Below are positions 9,923-18,348 of a stretch of DNA of 64,000 nt, piece after piece. The notes under the pieces were generated by a model. The model worked only from the letters and a program-made list of their open reading frames with translations. It did not search any database and had not been told where the DNA came from. A program made the translations under genes and the position numbers. Within the stretch, counting starts at the first letter, position 1; each line of letters begins with the position of its first letter. Origin of the DNA: Catellatospora vulcania (GTDB lineage: Bacteria; Actinomycetota; Actinomycetes; Mycobacteriales; Micromonosporaceae); the NCBI RefSeq assembly GCF_009720385.1, contig NZ_WARX01000001.1, positions 1,364,001 through 1,428,000 on the forward strand, written 5' to 3'.

Positions 9923-10714
9923 TCAGCCGGGTTTGCGGCCGGACCAGATGCCGGTGGCCCGGTGCAGGACCCGGTCCTCGGCGGGAAGTGCCAGCACCCG
10001 GCGGTGGAACTCGGCGCGGTGCTCGTCGGGCAGGTCCTCGATGAACGCCCGGTAGCCGTGGCTCATCGCCCACCGCCACAGCGTCTCGTGGTCCCTGAAC
10101 TCGATGGCGACCTGGGCGGATTCCTCGCGGAGGTCCTCGAAGCCCGCCTCTTCCAGCAGCTCGGCGGCGTCGACCGGCGTTCCCATGCTCCCGTTCGGGG
10201 GCAGATGGACCGCGAACTCCCCGAACAGGGCGTCCAACCGGGGACCGAGCGGGAACGCCGGGGCGTCCGGCTTCCCGCCGCCCCGGTGGCTGGTGCGGGC
10301 GCTGCCGCCGGTGAACGCGAACCGGCCGCCGGGCGCCAGCACGCGGTATGCCTCGGCGACGCCGGCCGCAGGACGGTCGAGGACATGGATGACGAACGAC
10401 GAGACGACGAGATCGAAGCTGTCAGCGGGAAGGTCCAGGTCCTCCGCGTCCATGACGTACGCGGTCGCCGCCGGATGATCGGCCGACAGCCGCTCGACCA
10501 TCGCCGGCGCCGCGTCGACGGCGGTCACGGCACAGCCGCGCGCCAGGGCCGGCGCTGTCAGCGCACCCCGCCCGGCGCCCAGGTCGAGGACCCGGCAGCC
10601 CGCGGGCGGGTCGAGCACGTCCATGATGGCTCTGCCGTACTCGGCGAAGAACGGAGCGACCTGGTCGTAGTCCCCGGCGACACGGTCGAACAACTTCCAG
10701 GCTGATTCATCCAC
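9923..10714 (-). CDS. Class I SAM-dependent methyltransferase
   Basis: About 263 residues with the Rossmann-fold methyltransferase layout. Motif I is VLDLGAGRGALT, motif II VTAVDAAPAMVERL, then VMDAEDLDLPADSFDLVVSSFVIHVL (motif IV region) and YRVLAPGGRFAFTGG. It resembles the UbiE/Methyltransf_11 group acting on small molecules. The frame opens to a TTG at 10750, with GTGs at 10732, 10729 and 10714. I use 10714, just before the first family-like residues, but the start is uncertain. It faces the DUF3224 gene across a 189-bp divergent gap. The substrate is unknown. Confidence 0.8.
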   Translation of the reverse strand: MDESAWKLFDRVAGDYDQVAPFFAEYGRAIMDVLDPPAGCRVLDLGAGRGALTAPALARGCAVTAVDAAPAMVERLSADHPAATAYVMDAEDLDLPADSFDLVVSSFVIHVLDRPAAGVAEAYRVLAPGGRFAFTGGSARTSHRGGGKPDAPAFPLGPRLDALFGEFAVHLPPNGSMGTPVDAAELLEEAGFEDLREESAQVAIEFRDHETLWRWAMSHGYRAFIEDLPDEHRAEFHRRVLALPAEDRVLHRATGIWSGRKPG

Positions 10715-10903
10715 AGCGGCGAGTCTCACCACGATCGACGGCACCCGCAAGGCGTTTTCCGCGCTGGTTCCCGGCGTTCACTCACGTTCGCCGCGGGTGG
10801 CCCTTCCCCGTCGCGCGCACCGTGCCGGACCAGCGGAAAACGAGTGCGGGCGACGTGCAGTCGTGAGCAGGGACTTCGAGTCTCGTGATTTAGTATCGGC
10901 GGC

Positions 10904-11329
10904 ATGAGCGAACAGTCGTCGGCGACCATGACCGAGATCATCGCCGAGTTCAAGGTGACCCGTTGGGACGAGACCCCCTATGACGAGCCCGCGGAGGGCC
11001 CGAAGCTGACGCGCGTAGAGGTGGACAAGACGTTCACCGGTCTGATCGAGGGCACCAGCGTTGCCGAGATCCTGACCTCGCAGGCCGCGAAGGGCCGCGG
11101 TTATGTCGGTTCGGAGCGCTTCGTCGGCACCGTCATGGGCAAACGCGGGTCTCTGGTGTTCCAGCACGGCGGCCTGGACAACGGCCGCGAGACGCCGAGC
11201 ACGTTCGGCAGCATCGTCCCGGGCTCGGGCACCGGGGACCTGGAAGGCTACGAAGGACTGATCAAGTTCGTGCACGACGACTCGGGTGCCCGCGCGATCA
11301 TGGAAGTGGCGTTTCCCGAGGGACGCTGA
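10904..11329 (+). CDS. DUF3224 domain protein
   Basis: A 141-residue protein. The pattern with TFTGLIEGTSVAEIL, YVGSERFVGTVMGKRGSLVFQHGG, IVPGSGTGDLEGYEGLIKF and a terminal EVAFPEG matches the DUF3224 family, small beta-barrel proteins resembling allene-oxide-cyclase-like barrels, common in actinobacteria and of unknown function. The ATG lies just after GGCGGC. It is monocistronic, closed by a strong terminator at 11367-11398. Confidence 0.85.
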   Translation: MSEQSSATMTEIIAEFKVTRWDETPYDEPAEGPKLTRVEVDKTFTGLIEGTSVAEILTSQAAKGRGYVGSERFVGTVMGKRGSLVFQHGGLDNGRETPSTFGSIVPGSGTGDLEGYEGLIKFVHDDSGARAIMEVAFPEGR

Positions 11330-11366
11330 CGGCAGGACCGACCGGAACTGACGACCTTGCACAGGC

Positions 11367-11398
11367 GGGGCCGGGGGCGTGTGCCCCCGGCCCCTTTT
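11367..11398 (+). terminator. Rho-independent terminator after DUF3224 gene
   Basis: GGGGCCGGGGGC pairs perfectly with GCCCCCGGCCCC around a GTGT loop and is followed at once by TTTT. This is a textbook intrinsic terminator, unusual in this GC-rich window for having a T-tract. Confidence 0.85.
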
Positions 11399-11434
11399 CC
11401 ACGCATGCCGATGATTGGTCCGGGCGTCGGTGAT

Positions 11435-11451
11435 CGCGCACATTTGAGCAG
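11435..11451. promoter_or_regulatory. Possible Crp-like operator upstream of the ABC operon
   Basis: CGCGC, a six-base spacer (ACATTT), then GAGCAG. The right half equals the arm of the strong site at 19712-19733; the left half matches 3 of 5 bases. It lies about 105 bp upstream of the substrate-binding-protein start. Weak alone; reported because of geometry and AT-rich spacer shared with the other sites. Confidence 0.3.
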
Positions 11452-11549
11452 ACGTCGGGGGTTTGCCGCCGCATCCTGATGCGTTGAACAGCCCGTGAGC
11501 ACAGTGCCTCGGCTCGCGGGCGCCACCCCGAAGTCCTAAGGAGCCGATC

Positions 11550-13073
11550 ATGAGCAACGGTGTGCACATGGATCGACGTCAACTCTTGCGGCTGAGCCTG
11601 CTGGCGGCGGGCGCCACCGCCGCGGTCCCCCTGGTGGCCGGCTGCGGTGACGACAGCGACGCGGCCACGCCCACCAGCCGGCTGCGGGTCGGTGCGGCCG
11701 ACGCCATCAACAGCACCGGCCTGGACCCGCGCACGACCAGCATCGGCGCCAGCCTCATCGTGGTGCGGCACGTCTACGACTCGCTGATGATGCTCGAGAA
11801 CGGCGAGTACGTGCTGCGCCTGGCCGAGTCCGTGGAACCCAACGCCGAAGCCACGAAGTGGACCATCCGCATCCGCGAGGGCGTGAAGTTCCACGACGGC
11901 AAGCCGGTGACCTCCGCCGACGTGGCCTACAGCATCCGCACCCTGGCCACTCCGCCGAGCAACCGCGCATCGGTGTACAGCGCCGTGGACCTGGCCAACA
12001 TCAAGGTCGTCGACGACCGGACGGTAGAGGTCCCGCTCGTCGCCCCGCGCGGGGACTTCCGCGAGTCGACGCTGGTGGTCTTCTCGATCGTGTTCCCCGA
12101 CGGCACGACCGACTTCGCCAAGGCGATCGGCTCCGGCCCGTACAAGCTGGCCTCCAACGAGGAGACCACGGTGCGGCTGGTCGCCAACGAGTCCTACTGG
12201 GGCGAGAAGCCGAAGATCGCCGAGCTGGAGATCACCCGCATCCGCGACGCCTCGGCGCGGCTCAACGCGCTCAAGGCCGGCCAGATCGACTACGCGGTGG
12301 CGATCAGCGCCACCGGCGCGCAGACCGAGCGCCACAACAGCGCCATCAAGATCGTCCGTGGTGGGGCGGCCAACTCCAACGCGCTCAGCTTCGCCATGAA
12401 CCAGCGGCTGGCGCCGTTCGACGACGAGCGCGTCCGCCGGGCCGTGCGGCTGGCCGTGGACCGCCAGGCCCTGGTTGACAACGCCCTGCTGGGACTCGGC
12501 CTGCCCGCCGACGACGTGGTGGGCAAGGAACTGCCCGGCTACGCGCAGCTGGCCACGCGCTCCCGTGACGTCGCGCAGGCCCGCAGCCTCTTCCAGGCGG
12601 CCGGGGTCAGCAAGCTCACCCTGCGCACCTCCGAGATCGTGCCCGGCATGCTCAACGCCAGCAAGCTGTTCGCCCAGCAGCTGGCCGAGGCGGGCGTGAC
12701 CGTGGAACTCCAGCAGATCCCGCCGGACGCCTACTACACCAACCTCAAGGCCCTGCAGACCTACCCGTTCCAGGCGTTCTACTACGTCAACCGGCCGGCC
12801 GCGGTGCACCTGGCCGCGGTCACGCACAGCAAGGCCCCGTTCAACGTCACCGGCACCGGTGAGAAGTACTGGGCGAGCCTGGCCGCCGCGCAGGCCAACG
12901 GCGACGACAAGGCCCGGGAGAAGGCGTTCGAGCAGCTGCAGACGGAGTTCTACGAGTCCGGCGGCGACGTGCTGTGGGCATACCAGGAACAGCTCGACGC
13001 CTCGGTGCCCGGCGTGTCCGGCGTACGGGTCAGCCAGTCGTCGCAGATGTTCGACCAAGCAGTCCTCCGATGA
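11550..13073 (+). CDS. ABC transporter substrate-binding lipoprotein (oligopeptide/nickel family 5)
   Basis: A 507-residue family-5 extracellular solute-binding protein. The N-terminus has twin-Arg-like DRRQLLRLSLLAAGA and a lipobox ending VAGC, so it is predicted to be exported and lipid-anchored. The SBP_bac_5 signature is present: WTIRIREGVKFHDGKPVTSADVAYS, followed by IGSGPYKL and FDDERVRRAVRLAVDRQALV. AAGGAG precedes the ATG. It is the first gene of a four-gene operon (binding protein, two permeases, double ATPase) joined by ATGA overlaps. Family members bind peptides, nickel-chelates or other small ligands; the ligand is not predictable. Confidence 0.92.
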   Translation: MSNGVHMDRRQLLRLSLLAAGATAAVPLVAGCGDDSDAATPTSRLRVGAADAINSTGLDPRTTSIGASLIVVRHVYDSLMMLENGEYVLRLAESVEPNAEATKWTIRIREGVKFHDGKPVTSADVAYSIRTLATPPSNRASVYSAVDLANIKVVDDRTVEVPLVAPRGDFRESTLVVFSIVFPDGTTDFAKAIGSGPYKLASNEETTVRLVANESYWGEKPKIAELEITRIRDASARLNALKAGQIDYAVAISATGAQTERHNSAIKIVRGGAANSNALSFAMNQRLAPFDDERVRRAVRLAVDRQALVDNALLGLGLPADDVVGKELPGYAQLATRSRDVAQARSLFQAAGVSKLTLRTSEIVPGMLNASKLFAQQLAEAGVTVELQQIPPDAYYTNLKALQTYPFQAFYYVNRPAAVHLAAVTHSKAPFNVTGTGEKYWASLAAAQANGDDKAREKAFEQLQTEFYESGGDVLWAYQEQLDASVPGVSGVRVSQSSQMFDQAVLR

Positions 13074-14026
13074 CGATGCTGTACTACATCGGCCGGCGAG
13101 TGGCTGCCGCGCTGCTCACGCTGATCGCGGTCTCCGCGGTCCTGCTCGCCGCGTCCGAAGTGCTGCCCGGCGACGCCGCTTCGGCGTCGCTGGGCATCAC
13201 CTCCACCCCCGAGGAGGTGCAGGCGCTGCGCGACCAGCTGGGGCTGGACCGGCCTCTGCCCGTCCGCTACGTCGAGTGGATGGGCGGGGCGCTGCGCGGG
13301 GACCTGGGCGTCAGTATCATGGCCCGGCGTCCGGTCACCGAGGTGGTCTCCGCGCCGCTGGCCGACACCACCCTGCTGGTGTTCCTGGCGGCCGCGGTCA
13401 CCGTGCCGCTGTCGGTGCTCATCGGCGTGCTGGGCGCCGTTCGCCGCGGACGCCGCCTGGACCGCGCACTGACCGCGGGCGCCGTGGTGACCGTGTCGGT
13501 GCCCCAGTTCGTGATGGCCAGCCTGCTGGTGCTCGTGTTCTCGTCGACCCTGCACCTGCTGCCCGCGGTGTCGCTGGCCCCGGTCGGCGGAGGCCCGCTG
13601 GACCGGCCGGAGATCCTGGTGCTGCCCGTGCTGGCGCTGGCCGGGTTCGCCACGGCGTGGGCCAGCCGGCTGGTGCGCGCCGCGGTCATCGACGCCAACG
13701 CAGCCCCCAACGTCGAGGCCGCACGGCTGGCCGGGCTGCCCGAGCGCGTCGTGGTGTGGCGCCACGTGCTGCCCGCCACCGTCGGCCCGTGCGTGCAGGC
13801 CTTCGCCTGGCTGATCAGCGGCCTGTTCGGCGGCACCGCCGTCGTCGAGCAGGTCTTCAACTACCGCGGCCTGTCATATGTGCTCGTCGACGCGGTGCGC
13901 AACCACGACACCGCGGTGCTGGAAGGGGTCGGGCTGCTGCTGGCCACCATCATTCTGGTCGCTTTCATCATCGCCGACGTGCTGGCGCTGCTGGCCAACC
14001 CGAAGCTGCGGACGGCCACGGCATGA
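13070..14026 (+). CDS. ABC transporter permease (DppB type)
   Basis: A 318-residue integral membrane protein starting at the ATG that overlaps the previous stop (ATGA). It opens MTMLYYIGRRVAAALLTL, then DQLGLDRPLPVRYVEWMGGALRGDLG, the conserved outside segment of DppB/OppB permeases. About six hydrophobic helices follow, with the EAA-type loop around EAARLAGLPERVVVWRHVLPA that contacts the ATPase. The open frame extends upstream to 12974, but that part overlaps the binding protein and has no family similarity. The start of the next permease overlaps its stop. Confidence 0.92.
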   Translation: MTMLYYIGRRVAAALLTLIAVSAVLLAASEVLPGDAASASLGITSTPEEVQALRDQLGLDRPLPVRYVEWMGGALRGDLGVSIMARRPVTEVVSAPLADTTLLVFLAAAVTVPLSVLIGVLGAVRRGRRLDRALTAGAVVTVSVPQFVMASLLVLVFSSTLHLLPAVSLAPVGGGPLDRPEILVLPVLALAGFATAWASRLVRAAVIDANAAPNVEAARLAGLPERVVVWRHVLPATVGPCVQAFAWLISGLFGGTAVVEQVFNYRGLSYVLVDAVRNHDTAVLEGVGLLLATIILVAFIIADVLALLANPKLRTATA

Positions 14027-14829
14027 GGGCGGCGCGGATGCTGTGGCGCGCCGTCACCGTGCTGCTGGCGGTCGTGGCGCTGGCCGTGGTGCTGGTGGCC
14101 GTCTTCGGTGACCTGCTGGTGTCCGGCGACCCCGGACGCATCGTCGCGATCCCGTACTCGCCGCCCGGACCCGGCCTGCCGCTGGGTACGGACTACGCCG
14201 GCCGCGACGTGCTGCCCAGGGTGCTGGCCGGCGGCCGGTTCCTGGTGCTTGTCCCGCTGTTCGCGACCGCGCTGGCCGCGGTCCTGGGCACCGCGCTGGG
14301 CATGCTCGGCGGCTACCTCGGCGGCGTCGCCAACGTGCTGACCTCGCGCCTGGACACGCTCATGCTGGCCGTGCCGCCGATCCTCGTGCTGCTCGTGCTG
14401 CTCAACGGCTGGGGATACAGCACCGCGACCCTGATCGCGATCGTCGTGATCACCGGTGCGCCGTTCGTGTCCCGGGTGGCCCGCGCCTCCACGCTGCAGG
14501 TGATGCAGAACGACTACGTCACCCAGTCGATCGCGCTCGGCGAGAGCCGGCTGTCGACCGTGGTGCGCGAGATCCTGCCCAACATCGCCCACCCGGTGCT
14601 GGCCGACGCCGGCACCCGGCTCGCGATCGCGGTGACGCTCACCGCGTCGGCGGGCTTCCTGGGCTTCGGTCCCGACGCACCGAACTGGGGCGCCATGATC
14701 AGCCAGAACATCGAGGGAATCTCGCTGACCCCCTGGGGGGTCGTGGTCCCGGCGGTGCTGCTGGCGGTCGTCACCGTGTCGGCGAACATCCTCCTCGACC
14801 GCTTCGCAGCGAAGGCGTTCTCACGATGA
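14023..14829 (+). CDS. ABC transporter permease (DppC type)
   Basis: A 268-residue permease starting at ATG 14023, which overlaps the DppB-type stop (ATGA). Typical DppC features: an N-terminal helix, then GDLLVSGDPGRI and LPLGTDYAGRDVLPRVLAGGR (the LGTDxxGRDxxSRxxxG signature), LGTALGMLGGYLGG, and the EAA-like loop IALGESRLSTVVREILPN. It ends in an ATGA overlap with the ATPase gene. It forms the heterodimeric membrane channel with the previous permease. Confidence 0.92.
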   Translation: MRAARMLWRAVTVLLAVVALAVVLVAVFGDLLVSGDPGRIVAIPYSPPGPGLPLGTDYAGRDVLPRVLAGGRFLVLVPLFATALAAVLGTALGMLGGYLGGVANVLTSRLDTLMLAVPPILVLLVLLNGWGYSTATLIAIVVITGAPFVSRVARASTLQVMQNDYVTQSIALGESRLSTVVREILPNIAHPVLADAGTRLAIAVTLTASAGFLGFGPDAPNWGAMISQNIEGISLTPWGVVVPAVLLAVVTVSANILLDRFAAKAFSR

Positions 14830-16397
14830 TCTCGATTGACGACCTGTGCGTGGCAGACAACGAAGGCCGCCGGGTGCTCGACGGCGTCCATCTCGAACTC
14901 GCCGCCGGCCAGCGGCTGGCCATCGTCGGGCAGACCGGGTCGGGCAAGACCACCCTCGCGCTGAGCCTGCTCGGCGCGGTGCGCCCAGGGCTGCGGGTGG
15001 TCGGCGGGCAGGTCAACGTCGCCCGTGACGACGTGCTCGCACTCGCCCCGGCCGGACTGCGGCGGCTACGCCGCGACCTCGTGGCGTACGTGCCGCAGGA
15101 CCCGGCGGCCAGCCTGACCCCGACGCTGCGGGTGTACCGCCAGATCGGCGAGTTCGCGGCCGACCGGTCGCCCGGCGCGGTCGGCCGGCGGCTGGCCGAG
15201 GTCGACCTGCCCGACGACGAGCGCTTCCAGCGCAGGTACCCGCACCAGCTGTCCGGCGGTCAGCAGCGCCGGCTGGCGCTGGCCCGGTCCATGGCCCGTG
15301 ACCCGCGGCTGCTGGTGCTGGACGAGCCGACCGCCGGGCTGGACGGCCCGGTCCGGGGACGGGTGCTCGACCAGATCACCCGGCTGGTCGAGACCCGCGG
15401 CATGACCCTGGTCATGATCACCCATGATCTGCACGTGGCCGCCCGCGCCGCCGACCGGATCCTGGTGCTCAACGAGGGCCGGGTCGAGGAGCAGGGCACC
15501 ACCTCGGCGGTGCTGCTGCAGCCCGAGGCGGCGTACACGCGCGAGCTGCTGGCCGCCGTGCCCGACCTGTCGGAGCTGCAGCAGCGGGTGCTGGTCGACG
15601 ACCGGCCCGGTGCCGCGCCGGTGCTGCGGGTGGCGAACCTGGTGGCCAGCTACGGCAGCCGAGCGCAGCGCCGGCGGGTAGTTGACGACGTGTCGTTCGA
15701 CGTGGCGCCCGGGGAGTGCGTGGCGCTGCTGGGCATGTCGGGCAGCGGCAAGACCACCGTGGCCCGCTGTGTCATCGGCACCCACGTGCCCGACTCCGGC
15801 GAGGTGCGGCTGGGGGAGCAGGCGCTGACCCCGGACGTGTCCCGGCGCTCGATCGACGAGCGGCGGCGGGTGCAGCTGGTGCCGCAGGATTCGGCCGGTT
15901 CGCTGAACCCGCGGCGGCGGGTGGCCGCCACCATCACCCGGGTGCTGCGCGTGCTGCGGGGTTTGCCGGCCGAGGAGGCCGCCGAGGAGACGTTGCGCCT
16001 GCTGGGCCTGGTCGGCCTGCCCGCCCGGCTGGCCGACCGGTTCCCGGCCGAACTGTCGGGCGGGCAGCGCCAGCGGGTGACCATCGCGCGGGCGCTGGCC
16101 GCGGGGCCGCAGGTGCTGGTGTGCGACGAGATGACCTCCAGTCTCGACGTGCGGGTGCAGGCGGCGGTGCTGGATCTGATCGACGGGCTGCGCCGCGACC
16201 TTCAGCTGGCGGTCGTGCTCATCACGCACGACCTCGGCGTCGTCGCGCGCATGGCCGACCAGGTCGTCGTGCTGCACGAGGCGAAGGTGTGCGAGCAGGG
16301 CCGGGTGGGCGACGTGCTCGGCGATCCGCAGCACGAGTGGACGCGCGAGCTGGTGCGCGCGGCCTCGGTCAACCTCGACGTCGTGTCTCGACCATAG
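14826..16397 (+). CDS. Double ABC ATPase (DppD-DppF fusion)
   Basis: A 523-residue protein with two complete nucleotide-binding domains. Domain 1 (about 1-250): Walker A GQTGSGKTT, signature LSGGQQRRLALARSM, Walker B LLVLDEPTAGLD, switch His in MITHDLHVAA. Domain 2 (about 262-523): Walker A GMSGSGKTT, signature LSGGQRQRVTIARAL, Walker B VLVCDEMTSSLD, His in LITHDLGVVA. In most Dpp/Opp systems these are two genes. It ends the ABC operon; its last 29 bp overlap the convergent Suc/Fer-like gene. Import is expected because a binding protein is present. Confidence 0.93.
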   Translation: MISIDDLCVADNEGRRVLDGVHLELAAGQRLAIVGQTGSGKTTLALSLLGAVRPGLRVVGGQVNVARDDVLALAPAGLRRLRRDLVAYVPQDPAASLTPTLRVYRQIGEFAADRSPGAVGRRLAEVDLPDDERFQRRYPHQLSGGQQRRLALARSMARDPRLLVLDEPTAGLDGPVRGRVLDQITRLVETRGMTLVMITHDLHVAARAADRILVLNEGRVEEQGTTSAVLLQPEAAYTRELLAAVPDLSELQQRVLVDDRPGAAPVLRVANLVASYGSRAQRRRVVDDVSFDVAPGECVALLGMSGSGKTTVARCVIGTHVPDSGEVRLGEQALTPDVSRRSIDERRRVQLVPQDSAGSLNPRRRVAATITRVLRVLRGLPAEEAAEETLRLLGLVGLPARLADRFPAELSGGQRQRVTIARALAAGPQVLVCDEMTSSLDVRVQAAVLDLIDGLRRDLQLAVVLITHDLGVVARMADQVVVLHEAKVCEQGRVGDVLGDPQHEWTRELVRAASVNLDVVSRP

Positions 16398-17325
16398 ACA
16401 CCACCTGCAGATCTCCGGAGTGCTGCCGGCGCTCCGGAGGGCAGGTGGCGGCGTGCGGGGCCGGCGGCCGGTCCCGCAGCAGCAGCGTGTAGTGCGCCCA
16501 GTCCGAGGTGAACTCCACGTGGTGGAGGCCGTTGCCGTCGTGCAGGGCCTTCACCAGTTTGATCGCCTCGGTGCCGGCGAGGTTGATCGCGTGGCGCAGG
16601 AAGGCGTCGGCGGTTTGTCCCGAGGCGGGCAGGCCGACCCGCCCGCGGTACCACGCGGGCGCGATCCGGCCCTCGCGGGTGGCCTCGACGATCCGGCCGG
16701 CGTCGGCCGGTGGGACGTAGCCGTAGTAGACGCCGGCCGGCAGGCAGACGACGTTGGCCGCGAACCGGCAGCCGCCGACGTGGGTCGACTCCCAGACCCG
16801 CCCGGGTGCGGCGGCGGTCAGCTCGCGGGCCACCGGCCGGCCCCGGACCGCGCACGCCGCCTCGACGCGGCCGTGGCTGCACACCAGGTACAGCGGCTCG
16901 TCGCCGAGGCGGCCGAGGCCGCTGGGCCGGCCCTGGGCCAGCAGCTCGATCGCCTGGTCGGTGAGCTGGTCCTGGTGGGTGAGGGTCAGTTCCTCGACGA
17001 ACCTGCCCGACTCGCGCAGGCCGACCAGGAAGCAGCTGAACGTGCCGGGCGGCCCGTCCGGCCGCGGCCGCTGCCGGCCGTAGCGGCGGATGAGGTTCAG
17101 CGACAGCCGGTGCCGTGCGGCGGCCTCGCGGATGCGCGGCTCGACCAGCGCGCTGCGGGCCGCCGGAAGCTGGCCCCACGGACCAGGGTGCTCGATGAGG
17201 ATCCACCCCGCGGTGACCGGTGTCTGTGGTGACAGGACGTCGTATCCCATGAGTCGGCATCCGACGCACCCGCCGCCGGTGGGCTGGACAGATGCACCGG
17301 ACGCGGCGGACTTCCCGGCGAGCAT
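16369..17325 (-). CDS. Sucrase/ferredoxin-like (Suc_Fer) thioredoxin-fold iron-sulfur protein
   Basis: A 318-residue protein matching the Suc_Fer-like family: an N-terminal CVGC, WILIEHPGPWG, LVCSHGRVEAACAVRGRPVAREL and WESTHVGGCRFAANVVCLPAGVYYG. The spaced cysteines (C-V-G-C near residue 20; C-x8-C in the CSHGR motif) could bind a [2Fe-2S] cluster in a thioredoxin-like fold. Family members are mostly unstudied; a redox-partner role is inferred. It is convergent with the ABC operon (29-bp overlap) and divergent from the first Crp gene (173-bp gap). A P450 lies nearby, so electron supply to it is conceivable but unproven. Confidence 0.8.
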   Translation of the reverse strand: MLAGKSAASGASVQPTGGGCVGCRLMGYDVLSPQTPVTAGWILIEHPGPWGQLPAARSALVEPRIREAAARHRLSLNLIRRYGRQRPRPDGPPGTFSCFLVGLRESGRFVEELTLTHQDQLTDQAIELLAQGRPSGLGRLGDEPLYLVCSHGRVEAACAVRGRPVARELTAAAPGRVWESTHVGGCRFAANVVCLPAGVYYGYVPPADAGRIVEATREGRIAPAWYRGRVGLPASGQTADAFLRHAINLAGTEAIKLVKALHDGNGLHHVEFTSDWAHYTLLLRDRPPAPHAATCPPERRQHSGDLQVVSMVETRRRG

Positions 17326-17391
17326 GCGATCTCCCCTGCAGCGTCGGAACTGTCGAGTTGCCCGATCCTAGGCGCGGGTGGATGGGGGGTC

Positions 17392-17407
17392 CGCCCAATT
17401 CTGAGCA
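17392..17407. promoter_or_regulatory. Possible Crp-like operator between Suc_Fer and crp1
   Basis: CGCCC, six-base AT-rich spacer (AATTCT), then GAGCA. It has the same half-site/spacer geometry as the strong site at 19712-19733, with a degenerate left half (3 of 5). It lies about 90 bp upstream of the first Crp ATG, where autoregulation is common. Confidence 0.3.
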
Positions 17408-17498
17408 TCCCCAGATAGTAGACGATCACGTTCCTTCGCGGCCCGATTGGGGCTATAGTCCTGAAGCGGCACTGGCGTCGGTGGGGAGGCGGCAACGC

Positions 17499-18167
17499 AT
17501 GCAGGAGTACAACCGGTGGTCATTTCACGATCACCTTCGCGAGGTGATGCGAACGGAGTGGATCTCGGCCTCGGCGACGAGGCTCTCCAAAGACGAGAAT
17601 GCCTACTCCGTTGGCGACAGCGACGGCAAGATCTATTTCATTGAGGAAGGCCAGGTCAAGATCGTTTCTTATTCGCGAGACGGCAAACGCTGTCTGCTGG
17701 CCGTGTGTGTGGCGGGGGAGAGTTTCGGTGAGCTCGGCATCCTGCCGTGTCCCCGGGGCGAGACCGCGACGGCCATGACGAACACCGTGCTGCGCCGCAT
17801 GTCGGCCGCACGTTTCAAGCAGGCCCTGCAGAAAGCGGATCTGGCCGAGGAATTCGCGATGCATCTGGTCGGCAGGCTGTCCGAACAGCAGCGCGTCATC
17901 ACCAACATGGTGACGATGAACTGCGAGCAGCGACTGGCTGCCACCCTGCTGGAGCTGGCCCGCAAAATGGGCATCCGGCAGGGCAACCAACTGCGCATCG
18001 ACCACCCCATCACCCATGAGGATCTCTCGGCCATGGTGGGCACGACTCGGTCGCGCATCGGCGTCTTTCTCAAGCGATTCCGCGACAACGGCCTCGTGGT
18101 GCCGCACCGTTCGGCGTCGTTCGCCATCGACGAGCCGCAGATGCAGCAGTACGTCGAGGCCGTCTGA
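17499..18167 (+). CDS. Crp/Fnr-family transcriptional regulator 1
   Basis: A 222-residue regulator starting at ATG 17499. An effector domain (about 20-125) has the cyclic-nucleotide-type barrel, GKIYFIEEGQVKIV and GESFGELGILPCPRGETATAM. The phosphate-binding cassette has Arg-Gly where E. coli CRP has Arg-Ser, so cAMP binding is uncertain. A dimer helix (125-150) leads to a winged helix-turn-helix: HEDLSAMVGTTRSRIGVFLKRF (positions about 177-198). That recognition helix is almost the same as in the second regulator at 20000-20722. LnmO, the leinamycin cluster regulator, is also Crp-type (family knowledge). The longer frame from 17292 has no family similarity. Confidence 0.9.
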   Translation: MQEYNRWSFHDHLREVMRTEWISASATRLSKDENAYSVGDSDGKIYFIEEGQVKIVSYSRDGKRCLLAVCVAGESFGELGILPCPRGETATAMTNTVLRRMSAARFKQALQKADLAEEFAMHLVGRLSEQQRVITNMVTMNCEQRLAATLLELARKMGIRQGNQLRIDHPITHEDLSAMVGTTRSRIGVFLKRFRDNGLVVPHRSASFAIDEPQMQQYVEAV

Positions 18168-18309
18168 AACGAAACGACTCGGGGTCCGGCGGCCGGCCGG
18201 GCGCCTGTGACGGCCGCGTGCCGTGCCGCCCCCCGCGTCGACCGACGCACCGGGCGGCACAGCGCGCGGCCGTGCTGTCTTCCGCTGCGCGATGCCCGTC
18301 CGGGGGCCG

Positions 18310-18344
18310 TCGGGTGCCGCCCGGTGCTGCCGGGCGGCACCCGA
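18310..18344. terminator. Perfect 15-bp stem between convergent crp1 and P450
   Basis: TCGGGTGCCGCCCGG pairs fully with CCGGGCGGCACCCGA around the loop TGCTG. It ends 4 bp before the P450 stop codon. The rest of the gap (18168-18309) is plain GC-rich sequence in which I see nothing else. Confidence 0.75.
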
Positions 18345-18348
18345 GTGA

